Shown piece by piece: positions 8,299 to 14,920 of a stretch of DNA of 22,063 nucleotides. Under the pieces are notes generated by a model that was not told the origin of the DNA, ran no database searches, and saw nothing but the letters and a program-made list of their open reading frames with translations. Position 1 is the stretch's first letter. Every line of letters begins with the position of its first letter. Both the position numbers and the translations under genes were made by a program. The DNA comes from a virus, in IMG/VR virus record IMGVR_UViG_3300030105_000384, positions 1 to 22,063 of that record; one strand, written 5' to 3'.

Positions 8299-8721
8299 TT
8301 AATATTTAAGATACATAACTACACCAAAGAAAGCAGCTAGGATAGTTATAAGTATTCCTACAACCTGACCTGCTAGTACCAGAGTATCCTTAATTTCCTT
8401 ATCCTTTGCTTTTTGTTTCTTAACATCTGCTTTTTGTTTCTTATAAAACTCTTCTCTAAATTGTTGATACTTATAATAGCCTTGTATTTCCTGCTTGTTT
8501 AGCATCCAAGCCAGTTCTTTTTCTTGACGTTCTATAGCTTGTTTTGCTTGGTAGGCAGCTAATACGTCACCTGTACCTAGTTTTACTTTTTGATGTATAG
8601 ACTGACTTGCACTAAAGTATTTAGTAACAGCAGATCCAGCATCAGCAATATCTTTACCATTAGATAATGTTTGCTTGATAACTGCAAAGGCTGCATTAGC
8701 TATCATTAATTCAGCTAACAT
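8299..8721 (-). CDS. Coiled-coil protein with C-terminal membrane span, about 140 aa
   Basis: The first 50 residues are hydrophobic to amphipathic helix with alanines (AELMIANAAFAVIKQ). Residues about 55-112 are highly charged, rich in lysine, glutamate and glutamine, and likely coiled coil. A single strong membrane span closes the protein. Two start codons are possible, 8727 and 8721. I prefer 8721, because AGAGG is eight bases from it and only two from the other. The gene overlaps the end of the preceding one by seven bases. Length and topology would suit an inner-membrane lysis accessory or a virion membrane protein. Similar openings occur in marine phage proteins of unknown function, as far as I recall. 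Confidence 0.75.
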   Translation of the reverse strand: MLAELMIANAAFAVIKQTLSNGKDIADAGSAVTKYFSASQSIHQKVKLGTGDVLAAYQAKQAIERQEKELAWMLNKQEIQGYYKYQQFREEFYKKQKADVKKQKAKDKEIKDTLVLAGQVVGILITILAAFFGVVMYLKY

Positions 8722-8897
8722 ACCCATACCCTCTTTGTGTACTCTACGGGAATCCCATATGGTTCTCTTGATGGTTGAACAACAAGATACTCTGCATTTA
8801 CTTTGTTCACTGCTGGCTCAATAAGTAAACCTTGACCTACAGGTGCTAATGATGGAGCTACATGAACAGGGTATATTTCTAATGGACTAGAGTTCAT
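8715..8897 (-). CDS. Small protein of unknown function, 60 aa, C-terminal cysteine
   Basis: The gene begins on the stop codon of the preceding gene (one-base overlap) and runs into the next one. It has no clear membrane span or signal peptide. The sequence is rich in proline and valine and ends in WVC, so the last residue is cysteine. That could be a coincidence, or a site for lipid attachment or disulfide formation. The tight overlaps on both sides support translation as part of the operon. I do not recognise a family. Confidence 0.6.
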   Translation of the reverse strand: MNSSPLEIYPVHVAPSLAPVGQGLLIEPAVNKVNAEYLVVQPSREPYGIPVEYTKRVWVC

Positions 8898-9127
8898 TAT
8901 ATACTCTGTATATTCTTAGCACAGAAAGCAACAGTAGTTTTTTCTTCTGTCTTTTTCTGTGCTGTGTATCCCAACGTAGGACTAACAATTAATTTGTATT
9001 CTAACTTTATAGAAACATCTATTAATTCTGCCCTACAACTTTTAAGAGTAGCATAGCTAGAAATTATAACAGGCATTGCAGGTGCTTCACTCGCTACAAT
9101 CATAGTTGCTACAAGGATAGACCACAT
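8897..9127 (-). CDS. Putative exported small protein with two cysteines, 76 aa
   Basis: The first 22 residues form a short hydrophobic stretch without an N-terminal charge pair, followed by small residues (ASEAPA). This could be a weak signal peptide cut near residue 17, leaving a mature domain of about 59 residues. Two cysteines, C31 and C69, would suit one disulfide in the periplasm. No lipobox is seen, so it is not an obvious outer-membrane spanin. Both neighbours overlap it by one base at TAATG junctions, which implies coupled translation. The position in the membrane cluster suggests a lysis-time or envelope role. Function is unknown. Confidence 0.65.
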   Translation of the reverse strand: MWSILVATMIVASEAPAMPVIISSYATLKSCRAELIDVSIKLEYKLIVSPTLGYTAQKKTEEKTTVAFCAKNIQSI

Positions 9128-9264
9128 TACTTTTTAGTCTTCTTATGAGTTAGATTCTTACTAGATGCAGTATGCTTTGCACCTGACATAAGTTTACCAT
9201 TAGTCTTGTGAGTCTTACCTGTGTACTCCTTACCATTTGGTAAGTAATGCTTAACCCCTTTCAT
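9127..9264 (-). CDS. Tiny basic protein, 45 aa
   Basis: The frame encodes 45 residues, strongly basic, with MKGVKHYLPNGKEY at the start, a central KLMSGAKHTASSKN motif and a terminal KKTKK. Histidine, lysine and glycine are frequent and no cysteine or membrane span is present. The start lies two bases after the preceding stop, and the stop overlaps the next gene's ATG by one base. The motif resembles small hypothetical proteins I recall from marine phages. Charge and late-operon position suggest nucleic acid binding or packaging with DNA, which is inference. Confidence 0.72.
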   Translation of the reverse strand: MKGVKHYLPNGKEYTGKTHKTNGKLMSGAKHTASSKNLTHKKTKK

Positions 9265-9266
9265 AC

Positions 9267-9368
9267 CTAGTACCCCATCCTTTTAGCTGGCTTCTTCTTA
9301 GCTGTCTTCTTCTTAGCTGGCTTCTTCTTAGGTGCTGTTGTCTTAGGTGCTTTATAACCATACATCAT
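9267..9368 (-). CDS. Tiny lysine/proline-rich histone-tail-like peptide, 33 aa
   Basis: The frame encodes 33 residues: a short MMYGYKAPKTTAP head, then three pentad repeats (KKKPA, KKKTA, KKKPA) and RMGY. A strong Shine-Dalgarno (AGAGG, eight bases before the first ATG at 9368) and two-base spacing to the next gene argue that it is translated. Composition resembles histone H1 or bacterial AlgP-type tails, so binding to DNA or RNA is plausible. The low complexity makes family assignment unsafe. A second ATG at 9365 is an alternative start. Confidence 0.68.
   Translation of the reverse strand: MMYGYKAPKTTAPKKKPAKKKTAKKKPAKRMGY
9285..9329 (-). repeat. Three tandem 15-base units
   Basis: Units at 9285-9299, 9300-9314 and 9315-9329 differ at one base and each encodes a KKKxA pentad. 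The period preserves frame, so copy number could vary between strains by slippage without breaking the gene. Confidence 0.9.
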
Positions 9369-9380
9369 AATAACTTCCTC

Positions 9381-9617
9381 TTACTTTCTAAACTTAGCTG
9401 TCTTCTTTGCAATCTTCTTAGGCTGCTTTACAAACTGCTTACCAGCCTTAGTTCCTTTACGCTTTGCTGCTGTAGTAGCTGCATACTCTTTAGCACTCAG
9501 GGCATCCCTAGCTGCTTTAGGTAAGTAACGCTCACCTGTCTTAGCACTAGCTTTACCACTCTTAGTACCCCACTTCTCCTTAGTCCATTTCTTTAAAGAC
9601 TTCTGTGATTCTTTCAC
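9381..9617 (-). CDS. Small basic protein resembling DUF5872, 78 aa
   Basis: The protein has the run KKWTKEKWGTKSGKAS, then TGERYLPKAA, then EYAATTAAKRKGTKAGKQF and KQPKKIAKKTA. This order of motifs matches the uncharacterised family I know as DUF5872 (recalled, not searched). It is highly basic with no cysteine. The start codon is GTG at 9617, overlapping the preceding TGA by four bases, a classic coupling arrangement. Function of the family is unknown. The charge and the company of other basic proteins suggest interaction with nucleic acid. Confidence 0.78.
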   Translation of the reverse strand: MKESQKSLKKWTKEKWGTKSGKASAKTGERYLPKAARDALSAKEYAATTAAKRKGTKAGKQFVKQPKKIAKKTAKFRK

Positions 9618-9793
9618 TTGTAACCTCCACCAGCTTTCTTATACTGTGTAGCTAGAAGTTGTGCCTTACGTGCTGACCACTGACCAGCCTTACCACCACT
9701 AGTACCTGCCTTGATCTTTTTAAAAAGAGTCTTACGCATAGTAGGCTTAGTGTAGTTACCTGCTGCATTTACTTTTGATTTTGCTTTTACCAT
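9614..9793 (-). CDS. Tiny basic protein with GQWSARKAQLLA and GGGYK motifs, 59 aa
   Basis: This 59-residue frame starts at an ATG overlapping the end of the 92-residue gene by seven bases and ends in a four-base overlap with the GTG start of the next gene. It is basic throughout, with MRKTLFKKIKAG near residues 19-30, then GGKAGQWSARKAQLLATQYK and a terminal GGGYK. This is a recurrent small phage protein pattern as I recall it; no function is known to me. No membrane span or cysteine is present. Overlaps at both ends make a chance reading frame unlikely. Confidence 0.75.
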   Translation of the reverse strand: MVKAKSKVNAAGNYTKPTMRKTLFKKIKAGTSGGKAGQWSARKAQLLATQYKKAGGGYK

Positions 9794-10065
9794 TTTGATT
9801 TGTTCGCCCAGAATGCTGCTGACATCTTACCCTTAGCAATGTTCTTACCATGCCTAGCTTTGAATGATTTACGTTTAGCTTTCATCTTATCACTCTCTCC
9901 AGCCTTGGGCTTACCTGCTGTACTTGCACCTTGCTCACCATAACGAATCATCTTAATGGTAGATCCTTCCTTAGCTAGAACTACGTGAGACTTAGTAGCA
10001 TGTTTAGGTGTACGCTTAGGCTTGTTGTAACCAGCAAACTTCTCACCTCTGTAGTCTACGCTCAT
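9787..10065 (-). CDS. Small basic protein, FKARHGKNIAKGKMSAAFWA type, 92 aa
   Basis: The first half contains scattered lysines and a hydrophobic strand (SHVVLAKEG), and the second half is dominated by lysine and arginine, closing with KARHGKNIAKGKMSAAFWANKSKW-like features at residues 69-92. The C-terminal motif is common in marine phage hypothetical proteins as far as I recall. The ATG at 10065 overlaps the fibre stop by one base, and GGAGG lies four bases upstream. It opens a cluster of five basic small genes. Possible roles are DNA condensation or a virion-internal protein. Neither is shown by the sequence. Confidence 0.75.
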   Translation of the reverse strand: MSVDYRGEKFAGYNKPKRTPKHATKSHVVLAKEGSTIKMIRYGEQGASTAGKPKAGESDKMKAKRKSFKARHGKNIAKGKMSAAFWANKSKW

Positions 10066-11630
10066 TATGCCTCCAGTGCTTCAATTCGTGCTGATAATTC
10101 TTTGATTGCGTTAAGCATATGCCAGTGCAGGTCGTCCCCTGATACTACCTTAACCCCACTAGACTGTGTAACAACACAATCTGGACAGATTAGTTCAAGC
10201 TCCTGTGCTATAACACCTAGCTGTGTACCAGACTTTGCAATAGCTTGATTTGAATTTAAAACACCATCTGACCCAACTTCCTCTGCGGTCTTGTAATCAA
10301 AGTTACGAACTTGTATGGCATTAATCTTTGCTAGTCCAACATTATTATTAACAATGTTTTTCTTTAATCGCTCATCCGATACTTGCCCCCATGTCTGCGA
10401 GTTGTTGCCTTGAAACATGAAGCCGCCATTGGGGTTTATAAAACCTGTGTTAGACCCCTTACCTACTACAGCACTACCCCCAGTTGTACCTAACACTATA
10501 GTCTGGCTGTTACCTACAGCTTCTGGTTTAGTGTTAGTGCCAAAGAATATGTTGTAACTGCCCGTTGTTAAAGAAGTTCCAGCTAAGTATCCTTCTCCTA
10601 TGTTATAACTACCAGTGGTAACATCGTTTAATGTTTTATAACCACTAGCTGTGTTATAAGAACCTGTTGTGTTGCTTAACAAAGAAAGTACACCTGTTGC
10701 GGTATTGTAACCACCTGTGGTGTTAGCTGGTAAAGCAGAAGCCCCTACAGCACTATTTCTTAAACCTGTAGTATTTGCGACTAAAGCACCTTGACCAACT
10801 GCGGAATTGTTTGGCCCTGTAGTGTTGGCACTTAAAGCAAAACTACCTAAAGAAGTATTTTCACCACCCGTAGTGTTAGCGTCTAAAGAACCTATACCTA
10901 CTGCCACATTGTCACTACCTGTTGTGTTAGACCCTAACGAAAAATAACCTAATCCTGTGTTATTACCACCCGTAGTGTTAGCTAGCAACGCATCTGCTCC
11001 AAGAGCAGTGTTCTGTGCCCCTGTGGTGCTAGCAGTTAAAGCATTTCTACCAACTGCGGTATTATAAGAAGCAGTTGTGTTACCATTTAAAGCACCCTGA
11101 CCAACTGCGGTATTATCAAGACCCGTAGTATTGCTTGCAAGAGAAGCATCACCGATAGCAGTGTTGAACTGACCTGTTGTGGACAACTGTAGTGCAAATG
11201 TTCCTACTGCTGTGTTGTATGCCGCAGTAGTGTTAGTACCTAACGCACTTTTACCTACAGCAGTATTACGATCACCTGTAGTAATAGCAGTGCCAGCATT
11301 AGTACCAACTAACGTATTCTCATTACCACCAGACGTAATGCTATCGCCAGCAGTAGATCCAGCTACAAAGTTATCTGTACCTAGAGTGACAGAAGTAATG
11401 CCCTTAGTTGCAATGTTACCTGTCATCGTGCCGCCAGCTTTGGGTAAGGCTGCTGCTGCTGTAGCTGTAGTAGATGTTAAGATACCATCACGGGTAGCAA
11501 TGTCTACTCCATCAAAGGTGCTGTTAGTTGTAACTGCTCCAGTTAATGCACCACCAGACTTAGGCAACTTAGCTGCTAAATTAGCATCAAGAGTTTTTAA
11601 GTCTTCTACTGAATCTCTTGCCTTACTCAT
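10065..11630 (-). CDS. Tail fibre with peptidase S74 chaperone domain, second copy, 521 aa
   Basis: The order is a short head (1-24), a TGAVTTNSTFDG motif region (25-100), about 15 tandem 17-residue units (117-371) of the form TTGxxNTAVGxxAL, and a C-terminal intramolecular chaperone (418-521). The chaperone has the SDERLKK motif with the expected Ser418-Lys423 dyad for self-cleavage after trimer folding, and GVIAQELE. The 17-residue units resemble the beta-roll of trimeric autotransporter heads. It is clearly a paralogue of the 1017-residue fibre, but lacks that protein's N-terminal anchor and alanine/serine region. AAGGAG precedes the ATG. It may be a distal piece, an alternative tip, or a separate fibre held by another protein. 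Confidence 0.85.
   Translation of the reverse strand: MSKARDSVEDLKTLDANLAAKLPKSGGALTGAVTTNSTFDGVDIATRDGILTSTTATAAAALPKAGGTMTGNIATKGITSVTLGTDNFVAGSTAGDSITSGGNENTLVGTNAGTAITTGDRNTAVGKSALGTNTTAAYNTAVGTFALQLSTTGQFNTAIGDASLASNTTGLDNTAVGQGALNGNTTASYNTAVGRNALTASTTGAQNTALGADALLANTTGGNNTGLGYFSLGSNTTGSDNVAVGIGSLDANTTGGENTSLGSFALSANTTGPNNSAVGQGALVANTTGLRNSAVGASALPANTTGGYNTATGVLSLLSNTTGSYNTASGYKTLNDVTTGSYNIGEGYLAGTSLTTGSYNIFFGTNTKPEAVGNSQTIVLGTTGGSAVVGKGSNTGFINPNGGFMFQGNNSQTWGQVSDERLKKNIVNNNVGLAKINAIQVRNFDYKTAEEVGSDGVLNSNQAIAKSGTQLGVIAQELELICPDCVVTQSSGVKVVSGDDLHWHMLNAIKELSARIEALEA
10518..11282 (-). repeat. About 15 tandem 51-base units in fibre 2
   Basis: Codons 117-371 encode 17-residue units starting TTG or TTA and containing NTAVG. 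The last two or three units are degenerate. The repeats are clear in protein but diverged in DNA. Confidence 0.92.
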
Positions 11631-11642
11631 ACCTTAATCTCC

Positions 11643-11852
11643 TTATGCAGAAGCTGCTGTAATTGCTGTCATGTCTTCAGTAGTCCAGTAGTCTTTAGCC
11701 AACATAATAACTAGATGCTCTTTGTTACGTGCTAGACAATCTACCCAATCTGCGTCTTCCATATCGTCTGGCTTACCTGCATTGATTAGTGTTACTGAGT
11801 CACCACAGGCTGCATAGTGTGCTGCGATTTCTACTGCTGTTAATTCTTCCAT
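11643..11852 (-). CDS. Small acidic protein between two fibres, 69 aa
   Basis: The protein is acidic, with two cysteines in the first half (residues 16 and 39) and a tryptophan-rich pattern (DADWVDCLARNKEHLVIMLAKDYW) before TTEDMTAITAA. AGAAGGA precedes the ATG. It lies four bases after the first fibre's stop and twelve before the second fibre's start. Small proteins in this place often assist fibre folding or attachment, so a fibre assembly factor is possible. The similarity is positional only, and I do not recognise the fold. Confidence 0.65.
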   Translation of the reverse strand: MEELTAVEIAAHYAACGDSVTLINAGKPDDMEDADWVDCLARNKEHLVIMLAKDYWTTEDMTAITAASA

Positions 11853-11856
11853 TGGT

Positions 11857-14800
11857 CTATCCTTCTAGTGTTGTGATACGTGCAGCGAGTGCTGCGTTTT
11901 GGGCTGATAATTCTTGTATTGCTTTTACCATTGACCAGAATATCGGGTCTGTGTTGACTTGCTTTAGACCATGATTATTCTCTGAAACTGCATCAGGTAA
12001 CACTAATTCTAACTCTTGTGCTATTACTCCTGTTTGCAATCCAGCAGCATCAGACGTAGTTAAACCTTCTACTGTAACTTCTTCTTGAGTTTTAAAATTA
12101 AAGTTACGTACTTGTATAGCGTCAATCTTTGCTAGACCATTAGGGCTATCTACAATGTTTTTCTTAATTCGTTCATCAGATATGGTACTCCAAGTATTTG
12201 TATTATCGCCTTGAAAGCACTGACCTGCTGAAGTACCATGTATCCATACAGAAGAATTACCTACACCTTGTGGGCCTCTTGCAATCCATAATTGAGTGTT
12301 ACCTGTTGTCTCTGATCCACCAGCTTGATTCCCAATACGTACATTTAAAGATCCTGTTGTAACAGTAGCACCAGCAGTTTCACCTATAAAAGTATTATTC
12401 GAACCTGTAGTTAGAGCAGCCCCAGCAAAAGAACCATAGCCACAGTTTTTTTGGCCTGTAGTAACCGCTCCTAAAGCAGACTTACCAACTGCTGTGTTTC
12501 TTTGGCCTGTAGTGTTAGCATAGGCAGCCTCTGTACCCATAAAAGTATTATTAGAGCCTGTTGACAAGTCATGCCCAGCAGTAAAACCAATTACAACATT
12601 GTTAGAAGCCGTTGTTGCTGACACCGCAGCATGATAGCCCATTGCTACGTTTGACTGTCCCGTTGTGTTAGTTCCTAATGAGTTGATACCAACAGCAGTG
12701 TTGTTTGCACCTGTGGTATTTGCGTCCATAGATTGATAACCGATAGCAGTATTGTTACTTGCGGTGGTGTTAGCTGTCAAAGCTCCAGTACCCACAGCAG
12801 TGTTTTGTGCGCCTGTTGAGTTAACCTGTAACGAACTTTTACCTACGGCTGTGTTGTTGCTTGCTGTAGTGTTGCCTGATAAAGCATCTTTACCTACTGC
12901 GGTGTTACGATAACCTGTACTGTTAGTGTATAAAGCACTAAAACCAACACCAGTATTGTCACCACCTGTGGTGTTAGAAGCTGAAGCCTCTCGACCAACA
13001 GCAGTGTTATTAGATGCTGTGGTGTTAGACCTTAAAGATTCATAGCCAATAGCTGTGTTTTTAGAGCCTGTAGTGTTAACCGCTAAAGAGTCTGAACCTA
13101 CTGCTATGTTGCTAGAGCCTGTAGTGTTAAGACGTAGTGCTTTGAAGCCATAGCCAGTGTTATGGCTTGCTGTGGTGTTAGTTAATAAAGCCTCAAAACC
13201 AACCGCAGTATTTAAAGAACCTGTGGTGTTAGCACCTAGCGCACTTAAACCAACAGCAATATTGTTACTGGCGGTAGTATTTGCACCTAGAGAAGCATAT
13301 CCAAGAGCAGTGTTATTAGCACCTGTAGTGTTAGCACCTAGGTTGCCACCAGCACCTACTGATACATTGTTAGAGCCAGTCGTAATAACCCTTGAAGCAA
13401 GATAACCAAATGCCGTATTGTTGTCACCTGTAGTAATCGCAGTTCCAGCGTTAGTACCTACTAGTGTGTTGTTATCACCACCTGACGTAATGCTATCTCC
13501 AGCAGTCGAACCAGCTACAAAGTTGTTATTACCTGCTGTGACACTGGTGATACCTTTAGTGGCTATGTTACCTGTAAATGTACCGCCAGCTTTAGGCATA
13601 GCGTTAGTAGCCAATACTCCGTCTGCTGCTACGTCCCTTCCGTCTATAGTAGAGTTAGTAGTGACAGCACCTGTAAATGCACCACCGCCCTTGGGCATTG
13701 CGTTAGTTGCTAGTACTCCGTCTGCTGCTACATCTCTACCATCAAAAGTACTGTTGGTAGTAACTGCACCACTAAAAGCACCTCCAGCTTTAGGCATAGC
13801 ATTCGTAGCTAGTACACCATCAGCAGCAACATCACGACCATCAAAGGTACTGTTAGTAGTTACTGCTCCAGTTAACGCACCACCAGCTAGACCTAAGAAA
13901 CGAGCATCTGCCTGTGTTTTATTATAATGATCTGATAAAGCAAATGTTCCAAATGATTGTATAAATACTATATCGTTTGCAGTAGCACCTATGTCTAATA
14001 CTACTGTAGAACCATTAGTTGCTGTGTAATCTCCTGTGTCTAAACGTATTCCGTTAAGATATACTTGTAAATAACCAGCGTCATACGTAGCATTAAAGCT
14101 AGTCTGGTTTGCTGAAGCTGTGTACTGTACTGAGTTTTGAGTACCATTAACAGATGAACCAGCATTAATAAAACCAGATCCACTATAAACTTTCATAGTG
14201 TTAGATGAGGTATCAAACCATAAGTCACCTGTACTTGGATTACTAGGGGCTGATGATTGTGAAACGTACTGGCCTTGGAATGTAGTTAATGATGCAGCAG
14301 ATGCTGTAGCTGAGTTACCACTAGCTGTTGCTGAGTTGGCTGAGGCAGTGGCTGAGTTGGCTGCTGCTGTAGCCTTTGTAGTTGCAAGTGTTGCTTTTGT
14401 ACTTGCAGTAGAGGCAGAGGCAGCAGACTCATTAGCTTTGGTAGTTGAAGTAGATGCAGAATTACCAGAAGCAGTGGCACTGTTGGCTGAAGCTGTGGCT
14501 GAGTTGGCTGAAGCCGTAGCTGAGTTGGCTGACGCAGTGGCACTGTTACCACTAGCAGTAGCACTGTTTGCTGAAGCAGTAGCTGAACTAGCCGCTTGAC
14601 CTGCTTTAGTAGTTGATATGGCTGCTTGTGCAGCAGATGTATTCTTACTTGCTAACGATGCTGAAGCACTGTTACCTGATGCAGTGGCACTGTTACCACT
14701 AGCTGTTGCACTGTTTGCTGAAGCAGTAGCACTATTGGCTGATGCTGTAGCTGATGTACCAGCACCAGATGCAGAGGAGGAGGCTGCGGTTGCACTGTTA

Positions 14801-14910
14801 GCACTAGCTGTAGCGGAAGCTGCTGCCTGTTCAGCTTTAAGTGTTACTTCTGTAATGGTAGCATCAGTGTTGGAGTCACCAGTACCACCTACTCCTCTGT
14901 AAATACCCAT
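11857..14910 (-). CDS. Long tail fibre with peptidase S74 chaperone domain, 1017 aa
   Basis: The layers are an anchor (1-26, IYRGVGGTGDSNTDATI), an alanine/serine/asparagine heptad region (27-206, NSATASx units), a linker with GDLWFD (about 228-233), a beta domain with VYLNGIRLD (255-325), three 33-residue repeats (342-440), about 22 units of 17 residues (493-867), and a C-terminal chaperone (911-1017). The chaperone has SDERIKK with Ser911 and Lys916, the serine-lysine pair used by S74 domains to cut themselves off after trimerisation. The product is an adhesin shaft with a beta-roll head, probably binding the cell surface. AAGGAAT precedes the ATG. Whether it binds the tail directly or through the 251-residue protein is unknown. 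Confidence 0.9.
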   Translation of the reverse strand: MGIYRGVGGTGDSNTDATITEVTLKAEQAAASATASANSATAASSSASGAGTSATASANSATASANSATASGNSATASGNSASASLASKNTSAAQAAISTTKAGQAASSATASANSATASGNSATASANSATASANSATASANSATASGNSASTSTTKANESAASASTASTKATLATTKATAAANSATASANSATASGNSATASAASLTTFQGQYVSQSSAPSNPSTGDLWFDTSSNTMKVYSGSGFINAGSSVNGTQNSVQYTASANQTSFNATYDAGYLQVYLNGIRLDTGDYTATNGSTVVLDIGATANDIVFIQSFGTFALSDHYNKTQADARFLGLAGGALTGAVTTNSTFDGRDVAADGVLATNAMPKAGGAFSGAVTTNSTFDGRDVAADGVLATNAMPKGGGAFTGAVTTNSTIDGRDVAADGVLATNAMPKAGGTFTGNIATKGITSVTAGNNNFVAGSTAGDSITSGGDNNTLVGTNAGTAITTGDNNTAFGYLASRVITTGSNNVSVGAGGNLGANTTGANNTALGYASLGANTTASNNIAVGLSALGANTTGSLNTAVGFEALLTNTTASHNTGYGFKALRLNTTGSSNIAVGSDSLAVNTTGSKNTAIGYESLRSNTTASNNTAVGREASASNTTGGDNTGVGFSALYTNSTGYRNTAVGKDALSGNTTASNNTAVGKSSLQVNSTGAQNTAVGTGALTANTTASNNTAIGYQSMDANTTGANNTAVGINSLGTNTTGQSNVAMGYHAAVSATTASNNVVIGFTAGHDLSTGSNNTFMGTEAAYANTTGQRNTAVGKSALGAVTTGQKNCGYGSFAGAALTTGSNNTFIGETAGATVTTGSLNVRIGNQAGGSETTGNTQLWIARGPQGVGNSSVWIHGTSAGQCFQGDNTNTWSTISDERIKKNIVDSPNGLAKIDAIQVRNFNFKTQEEVTVEGLTTSDAAGLQTGVIAQELELVLPDAVSENNHGLKQVNTDPIFWSMVKAIQELSAQNAALAARITTLEG
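12310..13434 (-). repeat. About 22 tandem 51-base units in fibre 1
   Basis: Codons 493-867 encode 17-residue units, with TTG and TTAS forms mixed and NTAVG or variants inside. Unit 2 is 18 residues long. One unit contains a cysteine (KNCGYG). Confidence 0.92.
13591..13887 (-). repeat. Three 99-base repeats with scrambled codons in fibre 1
   Basis: Codons 342-440 encode three 33-residue units around TGAVTTNST and DGRDVAADGVLATNAMPK. The protein is almost identical in all three, while the codons differ heavily. The arginine, for instance, is CGT, AGA and AGG in the three copies. Confidence 0.93.
14293..14832 (-). repeat. Alanine/serine/asparagine heptad repeat region
   Basis: Codons 27-206 of fibre 1 are built largely from seven-residue units of the NSATASA/NSATASG type, interrupted at about 83-110 and 152-183. 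The composition resembles the shaft repeats of lambda-type side tail fibres and suggests a trimeric coiled coil. Confidence 0.85.
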
Positions 14911-14920
14911 AGTCTATTCC

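Noticed and set aside
10518-13434. Regularly spaced repeats that might suggest a CRISPR array
   Set aside because: The 51-base period is a coding repeat of 17 residues within one continuous frame; units are diverged and have no separate spacers.
14286-14564. Second minus-strand frame rich in leucine, glutamine and proline inside the fibre heptad region
   Set aside because: It is a frame-shifted reading of the alanine/serine repeats; periodic DNA keeps the other frame open by chance.
13418-14902. Long plus-strand open frames opposite the 1017-residue fibre (13418-13927, 14198-14599, 14618-14902)
   Set aside because: They are rich in alanine, valine and proline exactly as expected from reading the fibre repeats backwards. 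They lack ribosome sites, and the minus-strand frame has recognisable domains throughout.
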